Shown here: positions 45,669 to 56,719 of the stretch, piece by piece
Layout: each line of letters starts with the position of its first letter
How positions within the stretch are numbered: position 1 is the first letter of the stretch
Source of the DNA: Undaria pinnatifida
Taxonomy: Eukaryota > Sar > Phaeophyceae > Laminariales > Alariaceae
Direction of reading: 5' to 3'
NCBI GenBank assembly: GCA_012845835.1
Contig: JABAKD010000007.1
Location: forward strand, 10,615,665-10,679,664
DNA: 64,000 bases
Notes under the pieces: generated by a model
What the model was told of the DNA's origin: nothing
The model's input: the letters and a program-made list of their open reading frames with translations, nothing else
Databases searched by the model: none
Translations under genes and position numbers: made by a program

Positions 45669-45831
45669 GAATGAGCGTGCCATGCCTGGTCCTTTTCAAA
45701 GAGCCAGGGTTTCAGTGAGACTTGAAGCCACGACCTTGACGTCAGCTGGAACGCGCTTCACCCTGCTCAATCGGAGACACCGAATAAGCGTGCCATGCCT
45801 GGTACTTTTCAAAGAGTCAGGGTTTTGGTGA
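45669..45831 (+). repeat. 50-bp direct repeats around a tRNA-like segment
   Basis: GCGTGCCATGCCTGGTCCTT plus TTCAAAGAGCCAGGGTTTCA recurs 113 bp downstream with a few changes. Between them (45719-45781) the minus strand reads like a worn tRNA: GAGCAGGGTGAAGCGCG resembles a D-arm and GTGGCTTCAAGTCTCAC a T-arm. No acceptor or anticodon stem can be drawn. Confidence 0.4.
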
Positions 45832-46737
45832 TGTATAGGCTAGAGTGTTTGTAGGGGAGAGTGTCAGCGCGTTCAGGTGCCTCTTGGTCAGTGCGTGTGA
45901 CGTGAATTATGGCTGTGTCGCCAACTACTTGATGAATACTGGAACGTTTTGCGACGCAAACATACATCCCTCGTATTTGCGGCCACACTGGTATATATCT
46001 GCTCACCAAGGCAAACTTGTACCTGTCCGATCGAAAGTTATTGTTGCTATTGTCGTTCCAACATTACCTGGCGCAGTCAAGTACGTGTTCGCAGGACGGA
46101 TTCCAGTCATTTTCGAGTGCAATCATATCCTAGGGGAATTATATTGGAAAATAGAACAGTGCGATACAGCATTGGCAATGTATGCAACACATGAGAAGAA
46201 TTCCTGAAAACGTACAGCCAGGCTGACCCAAAATCGTACCGTTTAAGGACGTAACAGGCAATGACTTGTCTGCCGGTACCTAGCGATCTAGGTGAAACCC
46301 TACCTTCAGGGACGTGTGAGGGTGTTACTTACTGGGGCTTCATCACAAAAATGCTACAGCCATGTGCTTAGCCTAGAACAATGTTTGTCCTCGAAACGTT
46401 TGGAAAATAGGGACACATACTCGGTAGTCGGAACTTCTTCGATCTGGCGTATAACACGTGCCTTCTCTAAGTTCGAGCCGATATGTGGCAATACGGAGAA
46501 ACGCTGTTCATTGTACTCGTGTGATCCATACGGTTGTGTTTGTCACAAACGCAAAATAACAGGTTTGGACGCAGGCCCGGGACGACATATTTTTGGGGGT
46601 GTTCTCTTCCGGACTGGTGTTCAGGTGTTTGCCACTTGTGCAGACCAGAGAGTAAATTACATGAAGTGGCGAGGATACGGCGACGTTGGTGGCAATTGGT
46701 AGCACAGGTGTATGTTACGAAGGGTCTTGAGAATGAG

Positions 46738-46994
46738 TCATCCCGCGGTAGGGGTTGCAGTTATTGGATGAACTAATAATGTGCCTGTTCGGTTAAGCTC
46801 CTCAAAGTGAGAAACTACCGGTTAGTCTAAGGATCTTTCAAGTACATAATGTTTTAGGAGTAGGGCATAGACGCTTGGCCGGGTTGCGCGACCGGAGTGC
46901 CTTCGAAGCCATGTTTAGGGTGATATATTGAGCACCTCATGGTAGGAGCTCAGAAACGTCTTAGAATCTGCTGCACCCCTACCGCCGTGGGACG
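46738..46994 (+). mobile_element. TIR-C element, complete
   Basis: Reference copy: TCATCCCGCGGTAGGGGTTG, TAAGCTCCTCAAAGTGAGAA, CTTGGCCGGGTTGCGCGACC, CTCATGGTAGGAGCTCAGAA, CTGCACCCCTACCGCCGTGG. Confidence 0.85.
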
Positions 46995-47714
46995 GCTCGA
47001 AAGTTAGCTTTACAGAGCGCTCAAGTGGAACGCGCCCGATGCTGTGGTGGTGGTGGTGGTGGTGGGGGAGGTTGTTTAAGGGTTCGAGCGAGCACCTAGC
47101 TTCCTTAATCCTGTACGAATCGAGAATTTTGGTTCGCCACCCAACAACCGTCTTGTACGCTTGTCCAACAGATACATCCAAGTCCGCGTTCGAACGAGGG
47201 AGAGAACCACTCGTGCGAGTAGCTTATACACGATAGTGACAACGGGGATATTTTACTACGTCGTCGTTGGTTTTGTCTGGGTGATCGTCCCGTGTATTAG
47301 CTTTGCATTTGTTCTTGTTTTTTTCCCTCCCTAGACTTAACTCAGATCATGGGATAACATGCAAGCTCTTCTCCCCACACCCCCATCTACGGTACTTTCC
47401 TAACCTTTGATGGCGAGAAGACTTCAGCCGTTTATTCCTCCGTCGGCTCGGTGCAAATTGCACCCACCCACGCTACAAGGCGCTCTATGTCTTTTTTGGT
47501 TTCTGCTTCGCACGTAAATGTAAATATCCGACCCAGGTGAAGTTCAAGCTCGAGAACTAACTCTAGTAGCATGCGAGGGAAACCACAAGACAACCGGGGG
47601 CACCAGTAATTGCTATATATGATACTTTAGATAGTGCTATAATACCATAACCTTGGTCACATCGTGCCGCTATCGGTTGTTTAAGCTACCTGTCGTCAAT
47701 GTTCTCACCCCCAG

Positions 47715-47848
47715 GAAACAGTTCACAGGCGAAGGGTGCACGCGCGCCTATGGAGGTGGCTGGCGGTGGCAGAAGGATTGTGGGGGCAGGTGGTCGCCGC
47801 TATGGTAGCGCCGGAATCCCAGGAGAAGCCCTTACAAGACGAGCTGAG
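47715..47848 (+). CDS. CFAP46: CFAP46 exon 16
   Basis: Acceptor TTCTCACCCCCAG, donor GAGCTGAG|GTAAAC, 134 bp, phase 0 in and 2 out. The frame that joins both neighbours encodes ETVHRRRVHARLWRWLAVAE, GLWGQVVAAMVAPESQEKPL and QDELR. The WRW..AE..WG......PE.QE..LQ..LR block is among the most distinctive in CFAP46. A second open frame (47699-47884) is Gly/Arg-rich and is a shadow. Confidence 0.87.
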
Positions 47849-49859
47849 GTAAACCGCCAAGCAAACCCTGACCACCACCCTTAGAAGAAAACACATTCGA
47901 TGCGTGTTGCTTCCGTCGCTCTTCCTCCATCCAAGGTGGAGACTAGGTAACAAATCCACCCACATTGCATACTTTATCTCACACTCTGACCGACAGGTGG
48001 TTATTTATGCTTTCCTCGAACGGAGGTTTGGGCGTCCGAACGCAAGGCATGCCTACACGCTAGGCACACAAGTTTCTTGCTCAAATATGGAAGTTTTATT
48101 CATAACTTCCATAGACGAAGGCTAGAGTAGGTTGATGTTGTCTATTGCTATCCCGTTCCGAAAATACAATGGTTGAAGTTCATGTTTGAGTGAGGTATAG
48201 AGATTCTCTCGCGATTGGCATCGATTCGCCATTGGACAGCCGCCCCCCTTCCCCCCTCCTGCCGTGCGTTGGCCCCGGGTAGGTACTCGTCGTCCGTGCA
48301 AGAGACAATCGCGATATATCTCGTCAATAATAATGAAACCTACTTTTTATGTTCCTTTCACCCCTTACATCACGCGAACCCCCCTGGTGTTCTATAGTAC
48401 CTTTCGTTTGAAGCGATGTTTTCCAAGCCACACTTGTTTGATTTACAGCCATAGACAGGTTAAGCTGTTGGCTCGTAAACATGGGGCGGCCAAGCATGGT
48501 GGACATGGGTGGGTGTTTCCTGGAGCAGCCCTGATGCTCGCGCCTGGTCGCCCTCGGCGACTATGAATATGGACATAATTGCGGAATGCCCGGACTTGTA
48601 CAGCTCTTTCGTTCGGGCGTCCAACGAATCTGAATGTACTGTAGCAACCCACACGCCCCCGCTCCACCACTTGGAGTCGTTTTCTGCCGCTTGTGGTGTG
48701 ACAGGAAAACCTCACTGAGGCCCCTTGTGCTGGCAAACGACTCGTTATGCATGACAAATGATCCGTACTCACCAATGAGATCCGGCCATATGTCCTCAGC
48801 ACGTCCCTCGACAACCCACATCCCTCCCCTTCAACCACAGTGTGGTTTGCCTACCGCTCTTGTGACAGGAAAGCCTCACTGAAGCACCTGGTGCTGGCGG
48901 CGAAGCGCGGCAAATGAGACATGCGGCATGGTCCGTAGTGTCATAAGAAACCCGGGGATGTACAATAGATCCTCTCAGATGGACCGGCATATCTCGCTTC
49001 CACGGCGGGTTTCGTTTTGACTGAGATGTTGTAGGAAAACCTTCCTGAGATACCACGTGGGCCCGCGAAGTGCGGCACGTTCGCTTCGTTGAACTTGACC
49101 ATGCCACGTCTCTCTACAAAACCCGGGGGTGTACTGGGCATGTCCGTTTGCAGTCTCTGCCACACAACGTGTTAGCATTTTTCTTCTAAAGCTGTAGCCA
49201 ATCGTGGGAACCTCCACTGAAGCACCTCGGGCTTGCGGTAAAAAGCGACACATCGAACATGCCGCATTATCCATAATCGCTTGGGAATGTCGTGGATGTA
49301 CTCATACCGCCGCCTGATAACCCACACCCATTCGTTCCACCACGGATCCGTTGTTTTAGAGACGCAGAAAACAACACGGAGCTACAAGCAGTCGGGGCTA
49401 GCTGACTGTTGCCTCGGTGAACGCTGTTTACCTCTACCAAAAGACAATCTGGGGTCCTTTTGAGCTAGCAATCAGTGATTACAGATAGGTTCCTGGTTGT
49501 GGCGCATTTATAATAATTTTGTTGCCAGTGCTGCTGTGTGAAGAAATACTCACTAACTCATGTCGTGTTGGACATGAAACCCGTTCGCGTCTTCGAAACC
49601 GATCGAGCTATAGCCACCTATGAAACCTGGAGGTGTACTCGGTGCGTGCCCCGGCGACCGATCCCTTCCTCCGTTTGCCGCCTAAATCTCGCTTCGCTGA
49701 CAATAATTCTTGGATAGGGAAGCACGTCGTGTTGATGGTGAAGTGTAGCATCACATATATGCATGTCATCCTTCTCAATTTCATATATATACCCTGGGAA
49801 TGTACTCAACATGCCCCGCGACGGACATGCAACGGGTTTCATTTTGCTCGCCTTGACAG
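47849..49859 (+). other. CFAP46: Intron 16 (2,011 bp)
   Basis: Mostly an array of decayed copies of its own 3' end plus the start of exon 17 (see the repeat entry). The first 700 bp show nothing recognisable. Confidence 0.7.
48560..49640 (+). repeat. Array of decayed exon-17-start copies
   Basis: The exon 17 start (GACAG|GAAAGCTTCACTGAGGCAC) recurs at 48705 (GAAAACCTCACTGAGGCCCC), 48869 (GAAAGCCTCACTGAAGCACC), 49035 (GAAAACCTTCCTGAGATACC) and 49207 (CCTCCACTGAAGCACCTCGG). A fifth trace near 49575-49612 shares TCTTCGAAACCGATCGAGCT with the inner exon. The first four starts are 164-172 bp apart. Intron-type words (AAACCCGGGGGTGTACTGGG) repeat between them. Copy 2 hits an in-frame TGA after about 16 codons, so at least that one cannot replace exon 17. 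Confidence 0.8.
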
Positions 49860-50076
49860 GAAAGCTTCACTGAGGCACCTCGTGCTAGGGGCGAAGTGCG
49901 GCACGTTGGCGTCTTCAAAACCGATCGCGCTGGACGTTGCCAAGCGGCTGTGGAACGTTTCTCTCCCTCTCGCAGACACGGCGGCGGGACGAGCGATTGT
50001 GTTCTACCCGCTCCGGAGTGTTCTTCAGGAACTAGCGAAAGGAAGCGTTAATGAAGGCGGTTTGGTCCGGTCTCAG
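49860..50076 (+). CDS. CFAP46: CFAP46 exon 17
   Basis: Acceptor CTCGCCTTGACAG, donor CGGTCTCAG|GTAAAC, 217 bp, phase 2 in and 0 out. It encodes KASLRHLVLGAKCGTLASSK, PIALDVAKRLWNVSLPLADT and AIVFYPLRSVLQELAKGS. The A...C.......LA...WN.SLPL motif followed by L...L..L is typical of CFAP46. This is the only copy of the array that stays open to a donor. Confidence 0.88.
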
Positions 50077-51455
50077 GTAAACGGTTTTCTTGACTCGGTG
50101 CATGCACGTAAACATATCGATGTAGGTTTTCCCACGGAGTAATTATTGTGTTATCGACGGCATAGATACCGTGGGAGTCTGGAGTCTTGGTCCTTTGAAG
50201 GGTTTGTTATCGTTCACTCCGATGTTTCCCAGTTGTATACCGTGTGCCATTTCTGGCGTGTTGTTGTACTGAGTCGGGACAGTGCCGCACATTTTGTTTT
50301 TGCCTTGGAGGGTCTGCGTTCGACAGAAAAATACACACCTACGGAACATCAACTGAACACACATCAACAAGTTTACAACACCCAAATGTCCGTACCTATA
50401 TATAACTAGCAAGCCTTGGACGCCACTGGCCACTGAATGTAATCGCGGAAATGGTATATACTGAGTAGTACCTGCGTCAAGTAACCGCTCTGGCGCTTCA
50501 GCAGCCGCCGGCGTGTATCTGCCTCTTCTTCGCAGCAGCTCGAGGTCACTCGTGCGAGTCACCCCCCTGCTCATTTTGTGGCCTCAAGCTTTCGTGCTGT
50601 TTTCATGGTGCGACAGGACTCTGAAATGGAAGGACAAGGTATGCCACGCCAAAACAGTCACGCAAGGCATCTTTTCTCGTGATATGCAAAGCCAGGCTCA
50701 AACCCTGAAGTGAAATAGAGGTTTCCCTCGTAACGTAGCCTGGGTCCTTTGTGTTATTGTGGACGCTAACATAATCGATTATCACCATCGTCGAGCCCGT
50801 GGTCGCCTATAGGTCTGGCAACGGTCAGTCAAGGGAGATCGCCTACCTGGCAACGGGTCACAAAATGGCGGTCAACACTAAACTCTACCAGTAGTGATTT
50901 GCTGTCAGTCTAGGCAAATTACTGAAAGACTTCCGTCGGTCAAGAGGTGAAAGGGCCGTCTCCTAACATATACGGGGGTCACAGGATTCGCTTAAACGAA
51001 CCCTCTTGATTCTGCATGGAAACACTACATGTCGCGAAACTACTCAATGGCCAACCCAACAGAGAGACTCGCGCGCGGCGTTTTAACGTGCAGTACATGG
51101 TGATTTGTTACTGCGGGACTTTAATTCAATACCACATCTGGTCGTTGCGGTTTATTTACGTGTTGTCAGCTATACGTGATGTTCGTGGTGAGAGCTAAGT
51201 GATGTCTACGGGACTGCCATGGCTATCCCAGCAGCTAACCTCACGTACGTTCTGTTTTCGCGTTCGGGCCGTTAAAGTATGCTGAACTGTGAGGCACGTG
51301 ATTCTGGATTCCGTGATGGATCAGATCGTTGACGCTGACCACGTCTGTTTGTGGTTCGCGTGCCGATAAACGTTTTGTCAATCTGTGGCATTACGTCCCG
51401 CTCCTAATCGGATGCTGGCTCGGATCGACTCGGGTCGGATCGTGGTTGCATGCAG
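50077..51455 (+). other. CFAP46: Intron 17 (1,379 bp)
   Basis: Contains a GGTCACTCGTGCGAGTCACC near-palindrome (50545-50564). No complete transposon was recognised. Confidence 0.65.
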
Positions 51456-51557
51456 CTGTACGTCCTACTTTTCGAGTGCTATTCGGATCGATCGGAGTGG
51501 AAGCAGGGGCTGACGGCTGTCACCGAAGCCCTTGCCTGCGTGCCGCCTGAATTTCAG
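51456..51557 (+). CDS. CFAP46: CFAP46 exon 18
   Basis: Acceptor TTGCATGCAG, donor GAATTTCAG|GTGAAA, exactly 34 codons. It encodes LYVLLFECYSDRSEWKQGLT then AVTEALACVPPEFQ. The LY.LLF..Y.DR..W..GL.....AL..LP pattern is a hallmark CFAP46 segment (human-type LF.LHAD...WE.GL...EEAL..LP). Confidence 0.92.
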
Positions 51558-51956
51558 GTGAAACTCCGTACCATACTTCGGTATATGCTCACTATGGAGG
51601 AGTTCAAGGGGGCTTGGGGGAGGGAAGGGAGTTATCCCCCAGTAACACCTGCTTCACGGAGCCTCTGCTAACTCCAAAATGAGACACGATCCGAGGACTC
51701 CTACTTCTTGCGAATGATTGTAGCTTCCAAATCTCCTTCCACCAGGAAATATCCCGCACCAACGAAAGGCTTGAACAATTGGCTATATTTCCGGGAAAAC
51801 ATCGCGCTTGTGAAAGTGATCTATTAATGGAGGTAACCGGTATGTGTCGACACTGCGACATCGGTTTGAGCTTGCGGCCTCTTCTCCTCTGCAACCCGCT
51901 ACCCGTCGCATAACCCTAGTTCGCCGACATTTGGGTTCCTCTCCATCCTCTCGCAG
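51558..51956 (+). other. CFAP46: Intron 18 (399 bp)
   Basis: GTGAAACTCC to CATCCTCTCGCAG. No repeat recognised. Confidence 0.75.
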
Positions 51957-52081
51957 CGACCTCTGTGGCAGTGGCGAGTGGTGTTCATGTCGAGGCAGGG
52001 GATAACGGCGCTGGACGGGTTGGCGAAGACAAAAGAGTCGGACAAAGTCTTGCAAGGGAAGAGCTGGTGTACACTAGCGAG
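51957..52081 (+). CDS. CFAP46: CFAP46 exon 19
   Basis: Acceptor CCATCCTCTCGCAG, donor CTAGCGAG|GTGAAC, 125 bp, phase 0 in and 2 out. It encodes RPLWQWRVVFMSRQGITALD then GLAKTKESDKVLQGKSWCTL and A. The R..W..RV......G.......K.KES......W..LA run follows the LP segment in the family. A worn copy of the exon end lies 253 bp downstream. Confidence 0.92.
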
Positions 52082-52914
52082 GTGAACAAATACGCTGTCG
52101 GTGTATGCCGAACCTATACAGTTGCCTCGAGTCCTTGTCGCTGTGTTCCCGCTAAACATATAGGGGGGTGTGAGATGAATTGATTTGTGTCATGGCATTT
52201 CAAGCCTTTGCGATGCTATCAGAAGGTCTTACAGTACCTAGGATAGCAAATACGGCCTTCATGCCTGGTTGGCCTGGCGAAGGCCAAAACGTCGGACAAG
52301 GCCTTGCATGAGAGAGCTGGTGCCCGAGCGCTAGGTGAGGATGATCGTTGTCGGTACGCACTGCATCCGCTCCGTTGAGTCAAAAACACAGCTACCCCTC
52401 AATCGAATTAGGCCCACCCCCTACCGTAGCACGGGTCTACGGTGTTGAAGATATCTTGTGGATGGAACAAAGCTAGCGTTATGGCGCTATTTGTCCTGTG
52501 GCTGTGCGCGCTTGCCGTGAGATAAACGCCGGGGCACAGGTGATTTTTGACCGATCAAGGGCTTGAGAACAAAGCACCAAACGACGGCGACCTTGAAGCT
52601 GAACGGCGTTGAGTGATGTCGAGCACTCACTTTATCCCCACCGGCCTGGTATGGCTTGGGCGATAGGGGTGGTTCCGTTGGTGCGCGGCCAAAATCAGTA
52701 CCACACGCGATAGCACGTAGAGTGCTCAGCGTCGAGGCATCATGACTGTAACCTGACCTCGATCCCAATATTTACCCTATCCCAAGCCCTAGCACAAACC
52801 TAAGTCAAACCCAAAGAACAAAAGAAGGCGGATCCACCGACTTTCAAACCATGTTATTACATCGATGGAGAATGACAACCAAGCTCTTATCCGTCTCCTA
52901 CCGATGCCGGACAG
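52082..52914 (+). other. CFAP46: Intron 19 (833 bp)
   Basis: Includes the exon 19 tail copy (52262-52370). The rest, including 52.4-52.8 kb, shows only degenerate CCCTAA/CCCAA-like words (52770-52810). Confidence 0.7.
52262..52370 (+). repeat. Copy of exon 19 tail plus donor
   Basis: GGCCTGGCGAAGGCCAAAAC, TCGGACAAGGCCTTGCA and GAGAGCTGGTG...GCGCTAG|GTGAGG parallel exon 19's GGGTTGGCGAAGACAAAAGA, TCGGACAAAGTCTTGCA and GAGCTGGTG...CTAGCGAG|GTGAAC. Similarity continues into the intron (CGCTGTCGGTGTATGC against CGTTGTCGGTACGCAC). It would encode LVGLAKAKTSDKALHERAG in the exon frame, and its donor is intact. Confidence 0.75.
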
Positions 52915-52980
52915 GTCTGCGAGCGACCCTAAGCAGCAGTTCTCGGCGTATCTCAAGGCTCTCGAATGTCTCGGAGACAG
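52915..52980 (+). CDS. CFAP46: CFAP46 exon 20
   Basis: Acceptor CTACCGATGCCGGACAG, donor CGGAGACAG|GTGAGG, 66 bp, phase 2 both sides. It encodes SASDPKQQFSAYLKALECLG then D. The Q..AY..AL..L motif links the LAR segment of exon 19 to the VDYL-type segment of exon 21, as in CFAP46. Confidence 0.9.
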
Positions 52981-53937
52981 GTGAGGCCGTTTAGCTCCCG
53001 CTGAAGAAGTAATCAAGTAGATACCAAGATTACGGTAGGGCAAGTACCCCAACGTTTTACATTCACCACCCCTCGACTGGCTCCGTACATAACTCGAGCA
53101 CTTGGATATCAAGTACGCCGTTGAAGCATCGTAACAAACACATAGATTGTGGAGCATATTATGAAAAAACACGCACTAAGACCCTAAAACCGGAACAAAT
53201 AGATAAACACTCGCTCGGGCAAAAGCCAAGACATAGAATGTTACACCGTAACCTTGGCCTGGGGGCGATTTCGACAGCAGTCCGGTCACCCCACTGCAGC
53301 AGGTGCACGTTGTGCGCCAAAACGGTCGTGACCGGTTGGGCTCTTCACGCGTGGAACTATTGGAATATATGGCGCTTTTTCGAGAACATTTGATTTACGA
53401 CCAGCGCACAGAAATCTCTTGGTTGGGTTGCACGATCGAAGGCCCTTAAAGGCACATGTTGGGCGAGATGTTGGTATCGTCATATTAGGATACCAGAAAT
53501 TTATGTTGCGCCCCTATCGCGGAATGAGTCAGCCACACAAAGCAGCCCGCGGAATGCTGGGCTTGTGGACGTCTCCAGAGTGCAACACTGGGGGAGTGTA
53601 CGTCACGCGAACAGAACTACGATACATGCCCTGATGTCCGCTCTGCCTGCCGCCGATAGGACCACACCTAACGTTATTCAGGTCCCTGGGTCGCTACAGA
53701 GTGTACCACTTCAAACTTGTGTCATCTTGTGTTGAGACAAACTTCGTAGATTTATTGTCGGATCATGATTGCACCAGGCACATGGCAAATGATCCCACTG
53801 ACAAAGTTACGATGGCACATGTGATACGGTGGAAGCTTGGACCGCGGTGATAACCTAGATAGGAGAATGGGCGATCAAATATTTCATAGTTATCGAAAAT
53901 CGGGGACACCATGATCACCATGCTATCCGGGAGCAGA

Positions 53938-54190
53938 TCAAGGCTACGCCAGGGGGGATATCCACTTGTCCACTACCGAGCTCCGAGCCATTCGCATGTG
54001 TTACCCTGTTTCTCACCGACAAAACGACTTTGGGCGATTTCCTTGGCACAGCCTAGCTAGCGAACCATTCTGTTTCGTACTTATCTAGAAAATTTAGTAC
54101 GGAATGGATGATTAAAACCACTAAGGAGCACGGGGATCACTCGCGCGAGTTACCCAGAGTGAACGGAAAACAAGCTCCCAAGAGTGAACT
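53938..54190 (+). mobile_element. TIR-D element, diverged
   Basis: GGATCAAGGCTACGCCAGGG, then TGTCCACTACCGAGCTCCGA (shared with about 10750), CTCACCGACAAAACGACTTT and the near-palindrome GATCACTCGCGCGAGTTACC. The right terminus is unclear. Confidence 0.5.
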
Positions 54191-54581
54191 TCCTACCCAA
54201 GATTTCGTCAGCAATCGTTGAGGATGCATACGTCGTACATATGTTGAGTTACAGTCTAGGGGGGGACTGTTGTATTTCCTCGCCTATTCGCGCTGGTTAG
54301 CACGTTAATTTCTACCGGTACGATCGAGGGGGACGACACTACACGTACCTCTGGTCGCAAGTGACGCGTAAGAGCATATTTTAGCGCGCTCTCAGCCTGA
54401 TAAAGATGGGGAATGGAATATATAACACTCTACACTTTTGCCGCATTCGTGGGTACGATAAGAAAACAACCGTGCAAAGAATGCCAGAATTCAGGATATA
54501 GAAGGTAGGATGTGGTTTCAAGAGTTTTCTCCGAGGGAGATAAACTACGTAGTAGTGTGGGGGTGAAAGAGTTAATTAAAC

Positions 54582-54800
54582 TGACGCATTGTTACGATAA
54601 AATTGTTTTTTTGTGGCTGAAACGTTTCGTGAATGACGGGATTCTTTACCCATATAACCGGAAACGTAAAAACAAACAAAACCATTTTCGTTGTCCATTG
54701 GGTAGTACTTTCGGGGGTTCCCCGAAACGAGTTTTAGGAGAGGTAAAGGGCTCCTCAACAGAGGAGTCCCAGAAACGTGACCGTGCTCTCCTACCGTAGA
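54582..54800 (+). mobile_element. TIR-A element, diverged
   Basis: GCATTGTTACGATAAAATTG, GAATGACGGGATTCTTTACC, GGAGAGGTAAAGGGCTCCTC, AACAGAGGAGTCCCAGAAAC and CTCTCCTACCGTAGAC follow family order. Confidence 0.6.
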
Positions 54801-55123
54801 CTTCCTCAAATCTGCCCATGTTCTCAGCAAGAACAATACCCCCCCCCCCGCCCACTCGCCCGCGGTTTACTGAGCTCTACGTGATGTCTTCTACTATTGT
54901 TCGGAAAGAGGTGATGCTGGGATTTTTCTGTTCTGTACTCTCACTCTGACACCGATCCTCAATACAGCGCAGTGTCGTCCTGTTTGTATGCTACAAGCTA
55001 CGGCTTTGGGAATCACTCCGTATGCGGGGAGGTTACGGGGTTCATATAAATATATAACAGTTTCTGGACTTGCGGATGATGATGTTGTTGGTCCCCTTGG
55101 TCGTCCGTGCGGTGGAAAAACAG

Positions 55124-55244
55124 GTTTGAGCGCGTTGACTGCTTGGTCGACATGGGGGAGTGGGCAACGGGGAGAGGAATGATCGTCATCGGCTCCGACT
55201 ATTTGCGCTCTGCCTTGGACCTCCTCTACGACGTCGAAGAGAAG
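55124..55244 (+). CDS. CFAP46: CFAP46 exon 21
   Basis: Acceptor GTGGAAAAACAG, 121 bp, phase 2 in and 0 out. It encodes FERVDCLVDMGEWATGRGMI, VIGSDYLRSALDLLYDVEEK. The VD.L...GEW......... L..A.DLL motif is one of the strongest CFAP46 signatures. The donor is read as GAGAAG|GCAAGC, a GC donor with otherwise perfect context. A GT six bases on (GCAAGC|GTTGCG) is possible but poor, and also in phase 0. Confidence 0.92.
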
Positions 55245-55902
55245 GCAAGCGTTGCGATGCTGCTGTCCCGATCGATTCCATGACGTATTTGTAGTCAAAC
55301 TGGGGAAAGTCGCATCAGCCTATTCTGGCGTTGGCAAAGACGCACCATTAATACGTTGGTCACAGCAGCCTTGGCGGCTAATGTCATAGCAGCACTGTTG
55401 TTACACCAAACGGGGTAAATTGTCACGCGACACGGACGAGGAAATGTGGTGGGTTTAGGGTTGATGTCTACCCACCTGCCGGAGGTTAACACGAAACGAA
55501 TGCTCAGCACCTCTGGCCTACACTACTGAAGCTTAGCACTCGACCGGCTTGGAAACCTCGGCTCAGCGATGTTTACACATTGCCTGCGGGCAGCAGCATT
55601 GAGGAGAGTTCGCTAACACACTACACTAGTTTGGAAGACAAATACTCTGAAAGCAGGAGGGGCAATGTGCTTACAGAAGATGAAGGGAATGACGGAGCAT
55701 TTGGAACGAAGACCACCTGCGAACGACCGCCGTACCCTTTTGGGGCCCGTGTGCTCTGACGACACAGACGCGTGCCACGATAGAGGTAGAGCTTAATGGC
55801 CGAAGCGCTTTATGAATGACGGGATTCCTTAACGCGAAATCGCAGTATCATCATTCTTGTTGCGCGAAATGGTCGTTTTTAAACACGATGCTATGGAGTT
55901 GA

Positions 55903-56172
55903 TCGTCCGGCTGCGGCAGAGGGTTCGGTTGGGGAAGTGCCGCCTTTTTCCCTTCCGGGTTTTCACCACTCACACGAGTGACTCTGCACGTTTCAGGAGG
56001 GTCTTTCGGTGGGGCGTAGCGTTTACCAGTCCATTGCGGATTCTCGTCGAAACGTTTAGCAGCTCGACAGCGTAAGACCGCAAAGGAACTGGGGGGTCAT
56101 TCGAGTGAGTTACCCCAGCCGCTGCAAAAGAAAGAACCTAAATGCCCCTCTCCCCCCTACCGAAGCTTTTTG
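55903..56172 (+). mobile_element. TIR-D element
   Basis: CCGGCTGCGGCAGAGGG at the left against CCCCTCTCCCCCCTACCGAA at the right. Inside are two CACTC..GAGTG near-palindromes (55968 and 56100), GGGCGTAGCGTTTACC and GACCGCAAAGGAACTGGGG, shared with the copy at 62477. Confidence 0.65.
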
Positions 56173-56427
56173 GTCTTGCGCGTTCAAGAGTTTTACAGGA
56201 TAATCAGTAGTTTGGGCAAAAGGCAGAGGTCGTGAAGCGAGGAGACACGGTAGGAACATAGTGCATGCCTACCGCAACATGTGCCTAGAACCGACAAGTG
56301 CGGTATTATCAAGGCGTTGGAAAGAGCTTGCCGTCGCACGGGCATCGTCATGCTTCAAGGGTGTCGTGCATGCAACCCCTGCTGTTGCGGTGTAGATGCG
56401 CTTCATGCTTTAGACGTCCGGGCAGCT

Positions 56428-56719
56428 GACGCCTGCTGCGATAGAGGCGACATTTGGCAAAAACATGTTTTTCTAAATTTCGGGAATCCTTAACCCAACT
56501 TCACCGTGATACAAAAACAAATTTTCTAAACGCGTCAGCTGTGAGTTCGATAATTTTAGCGTCAAGACTCATTTTTTTGCAAGCTGCGTGATATTGTGCA
56601 CCGTTTAGGACCGTCCATCCATGTTGTTGACGACAGCAGTTTCTGTGTGGTGTATAGAGCTCCCTAAACGAGGAGCGTCAGAAAAAAAACGCGGTTCACT
56701 CATACCGTAGCCTGTGTTC
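56428..56719 (+). mobile_element. TIR-A element
   Basis: GACGCCTGCTGCGATAGAGG to CGCGGTTCACTCATACCGTA then GCCTGTG. Core TTCGGGAATCCTTAACCCAA and GGTGTATAGAGCTCCCTAAA. Confidence 0.7.

Larger units (their letters stand above)
45173..47714 (+). other. CFAP46: Intron 15 (2,542 bp)
   Basis: Contains a direct repeat flanking a tRNA-like segment (45669-45831), a dispersed-repeat fragment (46030-46125), a TIR-C copy (46738-46994) and a (GGT)n run (47046-47068). The 120- to 136-residue frames at 45.8-46.7 kb show no family signature. Confidence 0.65.
52981..55123 (+). other. CFAP46: Intron 20 (2,143 bp)
   Basis: Contains a partial TIR-C copy (about 53390-53527), a TIR-D element (about 53938-54190) and a TIR-A copy (54582-54800). 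Confidence 0.65.
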
